Below are positions 19,725-29,184 of a stretch of DNA of 64,000 nt, in pieces. Source of the DNA: Paenibacillus sp. (GTDB lineage: Bacteria > Bacillota > Bacilli > Paenibacillales > YIM-B00363); contig NZ_JAPSKE010000002.1 in NCBI RefSeq assembly GCF_031177825.1, forward strand, positions 62,001 to 126,000, written 5' to 3'. The notes under the pieces were generated by a model. The model was not told the DNA's origin and searched no databases. It saw only the letters and a program-made list of their open reading frames with translations. Position numbers and translations under genes: made by a program. Every line of letters starts with the position of its first letter. The first letter of the stretch is position 1.

Positions 19725-20231
19725 ATGTTAAGCGATAACTTGCTGAAAGCGTTAAACGAGCAGATGAATTACGAGTTCTACTCTTCGCAGACATACTTGT
19801 CGATGGCGTCTTACTGCGCTGCGGAGAGCTTCGACGGGTTCGCGAATTTCTTCGAGGTGCAAGCCGAGGAAGAAAAGTTCCATGCCATGAAAATCTACAA
19901 ATTTATCAATACGCTCGGGAAGCGCGCCGTCGTTACCGGCATGAAGGATCCCGTCAACGACTTCGATTCGATTCGCGACGCCTTCGAGAAGGGGTACGCG
20001 CACGAGAAAGAAGTGACGCGCCGCATCTACGGCCTGTCCGACATCGCGCTCAACGAGCGGGAGCACGCAACGATGCACTTCCTCAAGTGGTTCATCGACG
20101 AGCAGGTCGAGGAAGAAGCGCTCTTCGACAACATCGTGCACAAGCTGAAGCTGATCGAAAAGGATTCGAACGCGTTCCTCATGATGGACGCCGAATTCGC
20201 GAAGCGTTCGTTCACGCCGCCGACGGAGTAA
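19725..20231 (+). CDS. Non-heme ferritin
   Basis: A 168-residue iron-storage protein. It starts LSDNLLKALNEQMNYEFYSSQTYL with the ferroxidase Glu and Tyr, continues with QAEEEKFHAMKIY (Glu/His) and later EREHATMHFLKWFIDEQVEEE. It oxidises Fe(II) and stores it as mineral in a 24-subunit shell. ATG 19725 is chosen because GGGGAGG lies eight bases upstream; an upstream in-frame ATG at 19695 overlaps the -10 element. A long hairpin terminator lies downstream. Confidence 0.95.
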   Translation: MLSDNLLKALNEQMNYEFYSSQTYLSMASYCAAESFDGFANFFEVQAEEEKFHAMKIYKFINTLGKRAVVTGMKDPVNDFDSIRDAFEKGYAHEKEVTRRIYGLSDIALNEREHATMHFLKWFIDEQVEEEALFDNIVHKLKLIEKDSNAFLMMDAEFAKRSFTPPTE

Positions 20232-20337
20232 GGCGCATACGGCCGCAACGCTACCGCGGGCGTTCATCCCTCGGTAGACGCGCGGGGCTAAAGCCGCCCT
20301 ACTTAGCGAATTCGTCGGGAATGTACGCTGTAACGAG

Positions 20338-20410
20338 AAAACCTCCCCTTCATCCGCCGAAACCCGAAATATCGGGTTTGGCGGTGAATGAAAGGGAGGT
20401 TTTTTTCTTT
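20338..20410. terminator. Bidirectional terminator between ferritin and the TRAP permease
   Basis: A near-perfect 30-bp stem (ACCTCCC, CCGCC and AAACCCGA arms with complements around an AAATA loop). It is preceded by A residues and followed by seven T residues, so it can stop transcription from both sides. Confidence 0.9.
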
Positions 20411-20419
20411 AGGTCCCGC

Positions 20420-22375
20420 TTACATCTCTTGCGTCGCGTTCGAATGCCCGGGCTTGTTGCGAATGTCCGTCCATTGCATGAGCGCAATGACGAGCAGCGA
20501 GCCGATCCCGATCGAGTCCGTCAACCATCCGGGAACGATCAGCGACAGTCCGGCCGCCGCCGCCCATACGCGTTCCCACCAACGCAGCGGTCGAAACCAA
20601 AAGCCGATCATGCCCGCGCCGACGCCGAACATGCCGACCGTCGCCGTCAGGACGGCGATGAGCGTCTCGTACCAAGTCGCGTCGATCAGGAGGAGCTCCG
20701 GCGACAAAACGAACACGTACGGGATTAGAAACGCGGCGATCGCCAGCTTGCTCGATTCGATGCCCGTGCGAATCGGCCCGCCGCCGGCGATGCCGGCCGC
20801 CGCGAACGCGGCTAACGCGACCGGCGGCGTAATATCCGCCACGATCCCGAAGTAGAACGCGAACATATGCGCCGCGAGGATCGGCACGTCGAGCTGAACG
20901 AGCGCCGGCGCGGCGATCGTCGCCGTGATGATGTAGTTCGCCGTCGTCGGCGTACCCATGCCGAGCAGAATGGACGAAATCATCGTCAAAAATAAGGTCA
21001 GCAGCAGAATACCGCCGGACAGGTCGATCAGTCCGTTCGCGAACTTGAGCCCGAGGCCGGTCAGCGTAACGGTGCCGACGACCATGCCGGCCGCCGCGGT
21101 AGCGGCCACGACGCCGAGCGCCGAGCGCGCTCCGTCTCGCAGCGTCCGGAAGAAATCCGTGACCGTCAGCCGCGTATCCTTCCGAAAGAAGCTGACGGCG
21201 ATCGACGACGCGATGCCGTACAGCGCCGCCCGGATCGGCGATGCGCCCATCATGAGCGAAACGATGATGACGACGATCGGGAGCAGCAAATACGACCGCT
21301 TCAGCACCTCCCATCGGTCCGGCATCTCCTCGTCGTTCAATCCGCGCAGCCCGACGCGGCGCGCCTCCAGATGCACCATGATCCAGATGCCCGCGAAGTA
21401 CAGCGCGGCGGGGATCGCCGCGGCGAGCGCGATGCTCCAGTACTCGATGCCCGTGAATTCCGCCATGAGGAACGCCGCTGCGCCCATGATCGGCGGCATG
21501 ATCTGCCCACCGGTGGACGAAGCCGCTTCCACCCCGCCGGCGAATTCCTTCCGATAGCCGAGCCGCTTCATCATCGGGATGGTGAACGCGCCGGACATGA
21601 CGACGTTGGCGACGGAGCTTCCCGAAATCGTGCCTTGCAGAGCGCTAGAGAACACCGTCACCTTCGCCGGCCCCCCGACCCGTCGGCCCGCGATCGCCAG
21701 CGACAGATCGTTGAAATACGCGCCGACGCCGGTTCGCTCCAAGAACGCGCCGAATAATAGAAACAAGAAGATGAACTTGGCCGACACCTGCAGCGGCGTA
21801 CCGAATACGCCTTCCGTCGTGAAAACCATTTGGCCGATGACGCGATCCCAGTCGTAGCCCCGATGTTGTAGAAATCCGGGTAGAAATCCGCCGAAGAGCG
21901 CATACAGCAGAAACAGCGAGGCGATGACGACGATCGGGACGCCGACGACGCGCCGCGCCGCTTCAAGCACGAGCAGTACGACGACGGCGCCGGCCGCGTA
22001 GTCGACGGCCGAGTAGTTGCCGATTCGGGAAACCAGTCCGTCGAAATGATACACCCAGTACGCCGCCGCCGCGACGGCCAGCATCGCGAGAGCGGCGTCG
22101 TAGAGAGGCAGCTTGCCGCGATCCCCCCGTTTCCCGGGCGGAAACAACAGGTAGATCGCTCCGAGCCCGAATGCGAGATGGATCGACAGATGCTGCTGCG
22201 CCGGAGGCGCCGGGAAAATCGAGAAAACCACTTGATAGATGGAAAAGGCTGCGAGCCACGCGCCGACGAACCACCCCTTCGCTCCGGCGAACCGTCGAAC
22301 CCTGGATTCCGGGTCGTACTTCGCCAGCAGCTCGTTCTGGTCAGGCGCGGACGGAATGCTTTCGAAGTTACCCAT
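20420..22375 (-). CDS. TRAP transporter permease, fused 4TM/12TM type
   Basis: A 651-residue membrane protein combining the small and large TRAP permease subunits, as is usual for TAXI-type systems. Hydrophobic segments run throughout; conserved stretches include FGAFLERTGVG, SSVANVVMSGAFTIPMM, GGQIMPPIMGAAAFLMAE and GMGTPTTANYII. It works with the TAXI binding protein encoded upstream to import organic acids using an ion gradient. The DUF1850 gene overlaps its start by eight bases. Confidence 0.95.
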   Translation of the reverse strand: MGNFESIPSAPDQNELLAKYDPESRVRRFAGAKGWFVGAWLAAFSIYQVVFSIFPAPPAQQHLSIHLAFGLGAIYLLFPPGKRGDRGKLPLYDAALAMLAVAAAAYWVYHFDGLVSRIGNYSAVDYAAGAVVVLLVLEAARRVVGVPIVVIASLFLLYALFGGFLPGFLQHRGYDWDRVIGQMVFTTEGVFGTPLQVSAKFIFLFLLFGAFLERTGVGAYFNDLSLAIAGRRVGGPAKVTVFSSALQGTISGSSVANVVMSGAFTIPMMKRLGYRKEFAGGVEAASSTGGQIMPPIMGAAAFLMAEFTGIEYWSIALAAAIPAALYFAGIWIMVHLEARRVGLRGLNDEEMPDRWEVLKRSYLLLPIVVIIVSLMMGASPIRAALYGIASSIAVSFFRKDTRLTVTDFFRTLRDGARSALGVVAATAAAGMVVGTVTLTGLGLKFANGLIDLSGGILLLTLFLTMISSILLGMGTPTTANYIITATIAAPALVQLDVPILAAHMFAFYFGIVADITPPVALAAFAAAGIAGGGPIRTGIESSKLAIAAFLIPYVFVLSPELLLIDATWYETLIAVLTATVGMFGVGAGMIGFWFRPLRWWERVWAAAAGLSLIVPGWLTDSIGIGSLLVIALMQWTDIRNKPGHSNATQEM

Positions 22376-22898
22376 GGGCCGCTCCTCCCGATGTTAATCT
22401 CCATACCTCCCAAACCGACACGCGTTTCGCTTCCAGCCGGATCCGGCGTCCGGGCTCGCTCCACTCGGCGTGCGGATACGTACGGCCGGCGACGGTCAGC
22501 TCGTGGTTCGCCACTTCCCGTCCGATCCGGAGCCGAAGGACACGGAAACGACGATCCATCCGATCGATGACGAACTTCCCGTCTTCCATCCGGAACCGCT
22601 CGCCCGGCTCCGGGGACGACGGATTGCCGATGCCGTAGGATTCGTATACGACTTGCTCCAGAACGAGCGAGCGATCCTTCCCGACCCGATACCTTTCGAT
22701 CACCGGCGTGCGATGAACGGAATGAATAAAGCGGATCTCGAACGGATCGGCCGCCCGGACCGGCACGGCGAGCATAAGGCCGCCTTCCGGTTCGAGCGTC
22801 GCCGTCAGCGCGAGCCGCGTCGGCGCGAACAACGCCGCGCCGGCCAGGCCGACGGCGGCGACGAGCAAGGCGGCGATCCGCTTCCGGCGAATATTCAT
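22368..22898 (-). CDS. DUF1850 domain protein of the TAXI TRAP cluster
   Basis: A 176-residue protein with an N-terminal hydrophobic segment (residues 8-30) and a DUF1850 domain (FEIRFIHSVHRTPVIERYRV). DUF1850 genes commonly sit between TAXI binding proteins and fused TRAP permeases, so a helper role in the transporter is likely, though no biochemical role is established. It overlaps the permease start by eight bases. Confidence 0.85.
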   Translation of the reverse strand: MNIRRKRIAALLVAAVGLAGAALFAPTRLALTATLEPEGGLMLAVPVRAADPFEIRFIHSVHRTPVIERYRVGKDRSLVLEQVVYESYGIGNPSSPEPGERFRMEDGKFVIDRMDRRFRVLRLRIGREVANHELTVAGRTYPHAEWSEPGRRIRLEAKRVSVWEVWRLTSGGAAHG

Positions 22899-22915
22899 AA
22901 ACAGCCTCCATTTCG

Positions 22916-22943
22916 AAAAAGAGAGGAGGCGCCGCCTCCCCTC
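22916..22943 (-). terminator. Hairpin with T run between the TAXI binding protein and DUF1850 genes
   Basis: On the minus strand a GAGGGGAGGCG/CGCCTCCTCTC stem is followed by TTTTT, 20 bases past the binding-protein stop and 17 bases before the DUF1850 start. It is probably a partial terminator that lets the binding protein be made in excess. Confidence 0.6.
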
Positions 22944-22963
22944 CCTTCTCCTATGACCGGCGA

Positions 22964-23929
22964 TTATTGAACGCCCGCTTCCTCGAAGTACTTCGCCGCG
23001 CCCGGGTGCACCGTCAGGCTTACGCCTTCCAGCGCCTTGTCTGGCGCGATCTCGGACGCCTTCGCGTGAACGGCGACCATCGCGTCCAAATTCTCGAACA
23101 ACGCTTTCGTCAGCCGATACACGAGATCCTCGCTCAGCTCCGAGCGGACGACCAGCTGCGCCTTGACGGCAACCGTGTTCACCGTCTCGTCGAACCCTGC
23201 GTAGGTGCCGCCCTTCACCGTCTGCGACGCATAATATGGATACTTCTCGATGAGCGCGCCGATGTTCTCGTCGGTCATGCCGACGATGCGGACCCCCTTC
23301 GTGGCCGCGAGCTCGCTGACCGCCGACGTCGGCGTGCCCGCCGTGACGAACGCCGCGTCCAACGTGCCGTCTTGAATGTAGCTGGTCGAGTCGCCGAAGC
23401 CGAGGCGCTGCACCTGCCCGAGATCGTCCTCGCTCATGCCGTGAATTTCGAGAATTTGCCTGGCGTTCGCTTCGGTTCCGCTGCCCGGCTCGCCGATCGA
23501 CACCTTCTTGCCCGCCAAATCCTCGACGCTTCGTATATCGCTGCCGGACGGAACGACGATCTGGATCGTCTCGTTATACAGCGAAGCGACGGCTTGCACG
23601 TTTTCGATCGCGCCGCCCTCTTCGAACATCATGACGCCCTTGGAAGCGTAGTCGGCGATGTCGCTTTGCACGAAGGCGAGGTCGACGTCGCCGTCCTTGA
23701 TGAGCTGCATATTGACTACGGATGCGCCCGTGCTTTCCGCCGTCGCGTTGACGACTTCGTCCGTAAAGATTTGTGCCATGCCCCCGCCTAGCGGGTAGTA
23801 TGTACCCGACGTGCCTCCGGTGGCGATGCTGATCGTTTCCGGGTCCCCGCTTCCGCTGCCGGAGCAAGCCGCCAACGCGCCAGCCAACGCTACGACAAGA
23901 GCGAAAAGCGATGTGCGAGTACGATTCAT
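22964..23929 (-). CDS. TAXI family TRAP transporter solute-binding lipoprotein
   Basis: A 321-residue extracytoplasmic binding protein. The signal peptide ends in the lipobox LAAC (Cys 22). The mature part begins with the TAXI hallmark SIATGGTSGTYYPLGGGMAQIF and contains GEPGSGTEANARQIL. It captures a small organic acid for the fused permease encoded downstream. The ligand cannot be predicted. A hairpin with a T run lies between it and the downstream genes. Confidence 0.94.
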   Translation of the reverse strand: MNRTRTSLFALVVALAGALAACSGSGSGDPETISIATGGTSGTYYPLGGGMAQIFTDEVVNATAESTGASVVNMQLIKDGDVDLAFVQSDIADYASKGVMMFEEGGAIENVQAVASLYNETIQIVVPSGSDIRSVEDLAGKKVSIGEPGSGTEANARQILEIHGMSEDDLGQVQRLGFGDSTSYIQDGTLDAAFVTAGTPTSAVSELAATKGVRIVGMTDENIGALIEKYPYYASQTVKGGTYAGFDETVNTVAVKAQLVVRSELSEDLVYRLTKALFENLDAMVAVHAKASEIAPDKALEGVSLTVHPGAAKYFEEAGVQ

Positions 23930-24065
23930 CGAATCATTCCCCTCTCAACCTTTTTACCAATGGTATTCGGGCGGAGGACAATTTATCAACGAATCTTATT
24001 CGATTTGCGTTTTCTAAACGGCTTATTCCCATTCAAATTCCTTATCATGTTAGTCCCCTGTCGGC

Positions 24066-25241
24066 TTACAGCTTCCATAGCCCTTCGCGGGAAATCGTCA
24101 GCTTCTCGAAGCCGTCCGGCGTGATGACGTAGGAATTCTCGATGCCGACGACGCCGCGGCCGGGATACGTGAACTTCGGCTCGATCGCGAGCACCATGCC
24201 GGGCTCGAGCGCCGTCCGGAAGCCCCGGGCGAGCACCGGCCATTCGTCGATTTCGAGGCCGATGCCGTGGCCGACGAACTTGACCGCGTCCGGACCGAAG
24301 CCCATGTAATGCTCGGCCAGCCCGAGCTCCGCCGCGAGCGACAGCGACAGCTCGTACAGCTCTTCGCAGATCGCGCCGGGCCGGAGCCGCTCTTCGATCG
24401 CCCGCAGTATCGTCTCCGACGCTTCGTACGCCGCGAGAAGGTCGGCCGGCAGCTCGCCGATGACCGCCGTGCGCGTCTGGTCGATGACGTAGCCGTCGAC
24501 GTTGCAGCCGATATCGAGCAGGATCGGCTCGCCCGGCTCGATCCGACTCCAGCCCGCGCCCTTCGAGAACGCGGGATGCAATCCTTCGCCGCCCGCCGGA
24601 CCGTCGAACGCCGACGGCTTCGCCACCGCGGCGCCGCTCGCCGCGATGCCCGTCACGAGCTCGGAGCCCGCCGCGCGCACGCGCATAAGGCCGAGATGGC
24701 CGCGGCGGCGCAGCGCGTATTCGATCTCGGCGAGCAGCTCGATCTCCCGCATGCCGGGGACGAGCTTCGGCACCGCCTCGGCGAGCGCTTCGTCGACGAG
24801 CTTCGCCGCGCGCCGAATGCAGCTCAGCTCCGCCTCGTCCTTCGCCATGCGCAGCGTGCGCACGATCGCCGCGCCGTTCGTCCAAGACGCCTGCGGGAGC
24901 GCCGACTTCAACCGCTCGAGTCCGTCCACGACGAGCGTGTCGAACGCGGCGGCGAGCGTGCAAGCGCCGGCGAGCGCCGGCGTATTCGCCGCGACGCGCT
25001 CCTTCCACGTCTTCAGACTGCCGAGCGGCTCGACCCGCGTCGACGTCGACTCCGCCGCCGCGCGCGCGACGCTGCGCCGCACATAGAAGACGGCCTCTCC
25101 CGCCGCCGGCACGACGAGAAACCCGCTTTGCATCGTGCCCGTCAAGTAAAAAATATCGATCGGGTGCGTCGCGACGAAGCCGTCGAGACGCTGCTCCCGG
25201 AGCATGCTTTGAAGCCTTTGGATGCGATCCTTCGAACTCAT
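24066..25241 (-). CDS. M24 family metallopeptidase (Xaa-Pro aminopeptidase-like)
   Basis: A 391-residue enzyme with a creatinase-like N-terminal domain (residues 1-140) and a pita-bread M24 catalytic domain. Metal ligands can be placed in LLDIGC and VIDQTRT (two Asp), VGHGIGLEID (His), AIEPKF (Glu) and GIENSY (Glu). It removes N-terminal residues ahead of proline or acts on related dipeptides. It lies upstream of the TAXI genes with a 136-base gap; co-regulation is possible but not shown. Confidence 0.92.
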   Translation of the reverse strand: MSSKDRIQRLQSMLREQRLDGFVATHPIDIFYLTGTMQSGFLVVPAAGEAVFYVRRSVARAAAESTSTRVEPLGSLKTWKERVAANTPALAGACTLAAAFDTLVVDGLERLKSALPQASWTNGAAIVRTLRMAKDEAELSCIRRAAKLVDEALAEAVPKLVPGMREIELLAEIEYALRRRGHLGLMRVRAAGSELVTGIAASGAAVAKPSAFDGPAGGEGLHPAFSKGAGWSRIEPGEPILLDIGCNVDGYVIDQTRTAVIGELPADLLAAYEASETILRAIEERLRPGAICEELYELSLSLAAELGLAEHYMGFGPDAVKFVGHGIGLEIDEWPVLARGFRTALEPGMVLAIEPKFTYPGRGVVGIENSYVITPDGFEKLTISREGLWKL

Positions 25242-25300
25242 GCCTCTTCCCCTTTATGGTTGTTTTCGTTTGTCCCATTTTACCACTGCGCCCCCAAGAC

Positions 25301-25334
25301 AAAAAGGGACCCGGCGCTTGCCGCGCCGGGTCCC
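25301..25334 (-). terminator. Terminator of the heterodimeric ABC exporter operon
   Basis: A 12-bp stem (GGGACCCGGCGC and complement) starts 14 bases past the stop at 25348 and is followed on the minus strand by TTTTTG. Confidence 0.85.
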
Positions 25335-25347
25335 GACTTCGCGGGAA

Positions 25348-27210
25348 CTAACTGACTTCTTCCAAAAACCGATACTGCGCTTCGATCAGGCCGTAATAAT
25401 AACCCTGCAGCCGCATGAGTTCGTCGTGATCGCCTTGCTCGACGATGCTTCCGTGATCGAGCACGACGATCTGGTCGGCGTTACGAATCGTGGACAGCCG
25501 ATGCGCGATAATGAACGACGTCCGGCCATGCAGCAGCTTCTTCAGAGCTTCCTGAATCTTCGCTTCGGTTTCCGTATCGATGCTCGCCGTCGCCTCGTCG
25601 AGGATAAGCACTCTCGGGTCCGCGAGCAGCGCCCGCGCGAACGACAGCAGCTGCCGCTGCCCCATCGACAGCACGTTCCCGCGCTCTTCGACCTGGGTGT
25701 CGTACCCGTTCGGCAGGTTCACGATGAACTCGTGCGCTCCGACCGCCTTCGCGGCTTCTTCGATTTCCGCGTTCGTCGCGTCCAGCTTGCCGAAACGGAT
25801 GTTATCCCGAATCGTGCCCGAGAAGATGAACGTATCCTGCAGCACGATGCCGACCTGGGAGCGCAAGCTTTGGATCGTGACGTCGCGAATGTCCGTGCCG
25901 TCGATCGCTACCCTCCCGCCGACCGGGTCGTAGAAGCGGCACAGCAGGTTAATGAACGTGCTCTTGCCGGAGCCGGTATGGCCGACGAGGGCGATCGTCT
26001 GCCCCGCTTTCACTTCCAAGCTGACGCCCTTCAGCGCCGGGCGGTTTTTCTCGTATTCGAACACGACGTCGCGGAACGAGATGTCGCCTTTGATCGATTG
26101 CAGCTCCTTCGCTTCCCGCTTCTCCGCGACCGTCGGTTCCTCGTCGATGAACTCGAAGATGCGTTCGGACGAAGCCATGGCGATGAGCAGCTGGGAATAC
26201 ATCTGGCCGAGCCGGTTGATCGGCTCCCAGAAGTTGCCGACGTACGTGGCGAACGCGAGCAGCATCCCGATCGACAGCTCGCCCTGCTGGATCAAATACG
26301 CGCCGTAGAAGAACAAGATGAACGAGCCGACGCCGGCCGTCACTTCGATCAACGGGTTGAACGCTTGGTTCATCAAGGACGCGAGATCCCACGCCTTCCG
26401 GTTGCTCGTGTTCATCGTGTCGAAGAACGCCATGTTATCCTTTTCCTGCGTGTACGCTTGCGTGACCTTAATGCCTTGAATGCTCTCGTTCAAGTGGGAG
26501 TTAATGCGCGACTGCTTCTGCCGCACATCCTGCCATACCCGTCGGATGCGCTTGCGCAGCGACGTCGAGAGCACGAACATGATCGGCACGGTGATCATGA
26601 TCGCAAGGCCGAGCTTCACGTTCAATGTCAGCAGGATCGCGATGATGCCGACGAGCTGAACGCAGTCGATGAGCAGATTGACGACCCCGTTCGTGAACAG
26701 CTCCTGCAGCGAGTTGACGTCGTTCGTAATGCGCACCAGAATCGAGCCCGCGGGACGCTTGTCGAAGAACCGGAAGCTTAGCTTCTGAATATGTTTGAAC
26801 AGATGGGCGCGCAGGTCGAAGATGACCCGCTGCCCGATAATGTTCGTGAACCGGATGCGGAAGAAGCCCGCCCCCCATTGCACGAGGAACAATCCGGCGA
26901 TCGCCGCGCAATACGTCCACAGCGTCGCCGCGTTCTTGCCGCCTTCCGGCCCGACCTCGTCGATCGCATAGCCGAGCAGCAGCGGCACGAGCAGCTTCGT
27001 GATCGTTCCGAGCACCATCGCGACGATAATGACCGGCAGCAGCTGCTTCGCATAGGGTTTGATATACGCCGCCAATCGGGAAAATTGCGCCCAGTCGAAC
27101 GGCTTCTCCATCACTTCGTCGTCTTGATAGACGAAGCGTTCCGCCTTCTTCCGCTCGGCGGCTTCGGCCGCTTGCGCCTGCGTTCGTTTCTCTTGCCGTT
27201 CGGTCGTCAT
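25348..27210 (-). CDS. ABC exporter half-transporter, catalytic subunit of a heterodimer (BmrD-like)
   Basis: A 620-residue protein with six membrane segments (residues about 50-350) and a C-terminal ATPase domain: Walker A GHTGSGKST, Walker B LILDEATAS with the catalytic Glu, and H-loop IAHRLST. Its signature is LSMGQ where LSGGQ is canonical. This subunit has the active Walker B but a deviating signature, the reverse of its neighbour, which fits an asymmetric multidrug exporter such as BmrCD. Starts in a four-base ATGA overlap with the partner gene. Confidence 0.92.
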   Translation of the reverse strand: MTTERQEKRTQAQAAEAAERKKAERFVYQDDEVMEKPFDWAQFSRLAAYIKPYAKQLLPVIIVAMVLGTITKLLVPLLLGYAIDEVGPEGGKNAATLWTYCAAIAGLFLVQWGAGFFRIRFTNIIGQRVIFDLRAHLFKHIQKLSFRFFDKRPAGSILVRITNDVNSLQELFTNGVVNLLIDCVQLVGIIAILLTLNVKLGLAIMITVPIMFVLSTSLRKRIRRVWQDVRQKQSRINSHLNESIQGIKVTQAYTQEKDNMAFFDTMNTSNRKAWDLASLMNQAFNPLIEVTAGVGSFILFFYGAYLIQQGELSIGMLLAFATYVGNFWEPINRLGQMYSQLLIAMASSERIFEFIDEEPTVAEKREAKELQSIKGDISFRDVVFEYEKNRPALKGVSLEVKAGQTIALVGHTGSGKSTFINLLCRFYDPVGGRVAIDGTDIRDVTIQSLRSQVGIVLQDTFIFSGTIRDNIRFGKLDATNAEIEEAAKAVGAHEFIVNLPNGYDTQVEERGNVLSMGQRQLLSFARALLADPRVLILDEATASIDTETEAKIQEALKKLLHGRTSFIIAHRLSTIRNADQIVVLDHGSIVEQGDHDELMRLQGYYYGLIEAQYRFLEEVS

Positions 27211-28991
27211 CCGTGTGCCACTCCTCGTTGTTCCATCCGTGTCGCCGCGAGGTCGGGGTGATCGGAGTATTGGATGTTATACGTTTCGCGGTAACGTCCC
27301 GGCTGCGCCAGCAGCTCCTGGTGCGTTCCCCGCTGCACGATGCGCCCTTCGTCGAGCACGATGATTTCGTCCGCGTGCTTGAGCGAAGAGATCCGGTGCG
27401 CGACGATGAACGTCGTGCGCCCGTTCATCACTTGACGCAGTCCTTGCTGGATGACGTGCTCGGTCTCCATGTCGACGGCGCTCGTCGCGTCGTCGAGCAG
27501 CAGCACCTTCGGATTTTCCAAGATCGCGCGCGCGATCGCGATGCGCTGCTTCTGCCCGCCGGAGAGACCCATGCCGCGCTCCCCGACGATCGTGTCGTAG
27601 CCGAGCGGCAGCTCCATGATGAAGTCGTGCGCTTGCGCCAGCTTCGCCGCTTCGACGATGCGGTCCATCGGGATGTCCCGCTGGCCGTACGCGATGTTGT
27701 TGCGGATCGTCGAGGAGAACAGGAACGTCTCCTGGAAGACGATCGCGATCTGCTGACGCAGGCTTTCGAGCTCCAGCTCCTTGATATCTTTCCCGTCGAG
27801 CAGGATGCGGCCGTCTTTGACGTTGTACGCCCGCATCAGCAGCTGGAACACCGTCGACTTGCCGGAGCCGGTCGGGCCGAGCAGGCCGATGACGGAGCCC
27901 GGCTTCGCGTCGACGGAGAAGTCGACGAGCGCGGGAGCGTTTTCCGGATAGGCGAAGGTGACGTTTTCAAACCGGACGTGACCTTCGGAGCGAGCTTCGT
28001 CTACCCGAGCGGCGTTCGGGTTGTTCTTGACATGAATGTATTGATTCAAGATTTCCAGCACGCGTTCGCCGGACGCCTTCGACTGCGTATAGTTGTTGAT
28101 GTGGAAGCCCAGTCCCCACATCGGACCGATAATGTACCAGATGAGCGAGAAGAACGCGAGCAGCTCGCCGGTCGTCATCTCGCCCCGCAGGACGAACGTG
28201 CCTCCGGTCGCCAGCAGGATGACGATGCTCAGGTTCGCGAACACTTCCATGACCGGGAAATAGCGCGCCCAGATGAACGCGGAGCCGGTCAGGTTTTCGC
28301 GGAACTGATCGTTGCGCACCGAGAACTTCTCGACCTCGTGCGCTTCGCGCGCGAACGACTTGACCGTGCGGACGCCCGTAATGTTTTCCTGCACCGCCGT
28401 CGTCAGATCGCTCATGGACTTGCGGATTTCCCGGAACGCCGGGTGAATCTTCGACTCGAACCGGAACGCCGTAAACACGAGGAAGGGCATCGTCGCGAGC
28501 GTGATCAGCATCAGCTTCCAGTTCAACGCCGCCATCATGGCCGAGCCGAAGCCGACCATCAGGAAGACGTTCAAAAATTGAGGGAAACCGAAGCCGATGA
28601 ATTGCCGGATGCCGTCGAGGTCGCCCGTGAGCCTCGACATCAGGTCGCCCGTCCGCGCCTTGTCGTAATATTGGAACGATAAGTACTGAAGCTTCTCGTA
28701 CAATGATTTTCTGAGATTGTAGGCGACTTGGTTGCCGAGTCTGCCGCCCGCGAGGCCGTGCAGGAACTGAAATCCCGCCTTGATCGCGACGACGACAAGC
28801 ACGGTAGAGGCAACGAACGGCACTTGACCGTAGTTCCCCTTCATGATGATCTCATCGACCAGATGCTTCAGCATGTAAGGGTACACTAGACCAAGCGCCG
28901 TCGAAACCGCCAAACAGAGAATCGATGCGAAAATGAGATACTTCAACTTCCCGGGCCAATAAAAACTTCGGAGCTGTTTAAATACTTCCAT
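27207..28991 (-). CDS. ABC exporter half-transporter with degenerate Walker B (BmrC-like)
   Basis: A 594-residue protein with six membrane segments and an ATPase domain: Walker A GPTGSGKST, canonical signature LSGGQKQRIAIARA, but Walker B reads LLLDDATSAVD, with Asp in place of the catalytic Glu. Paired with the next gene it gives one active and one degenerate ATP site. Start ATG 28991 follows AGAGGGGAA; the frame is open to 29081 without a ribosome site. Likely role: multidrug or lipid export. Confidence 0.92.
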   Translation of the reverse strand: MEVFKQLRSFYWPGKLKYLIFASILCLAVSTALGLVYPYMLKHLVDEIIMKGNYGQVPFVASTVLVVVAIKAGFQFLHGLAGGRLGNQVAYNLRKSLYEKLQYLSFQYYDKARTGDLMSRLTGDLDGIRQFIGFGFPQFLNVFLMVGFGSAMMAALNWKLMLITLATMPFLVFTAFRFESKIHPAFREIRKSMSDLTTAVQENITGVRTVKSFAREAHEVEKFSVRNDQFRENLTGSAFIWARYFPVMEVFANLSIVILLATGGTFVLRGEMTTGELLAFFSLIWYIIGPMWGLGFHINNYTQSKASGERVLEILNQYIHVKNNPNAARVDEARSEGHVRFENVTFAYPENAPALVDFSVDAKPGSVIGLLGPTGSGKSTVFQLLMRAYNVKDGRILLDGKDIKELELESLRQQIAIVFQETFLFSSTIRNNIAYGQRDIPMDRIVEAAKLAQAHDFIMELPLGYDTIVGERGMGLSGGQKQRIAIARAILENPKVLLLDDATSAVDMETEHVIQQGLRQVMNGRTTFIVAHRISSLKHADEIIVLDEGRIVQRGTHQELLAQPGRYRETYNIQYSDHPDLAATRMEQRGVAHG

Positions 28992-29184
28992 GCCGGTTCC
29001 CCTCTCGCTCGCTTTGTCGCGCGAGCTTTTCCCTATCGGTTTTGTAATCTTAATGCAGTGTAGCACCGTAGGAGGGAACATTCAAAAAGGGGAAATCGGC
29101 ATAAATCAGGTTATTTTCCCTTATTTCCACGAAATGTTCACACAATGGGAATCATTCATTGAAATCTTCGGTTTTCAAGCGACA

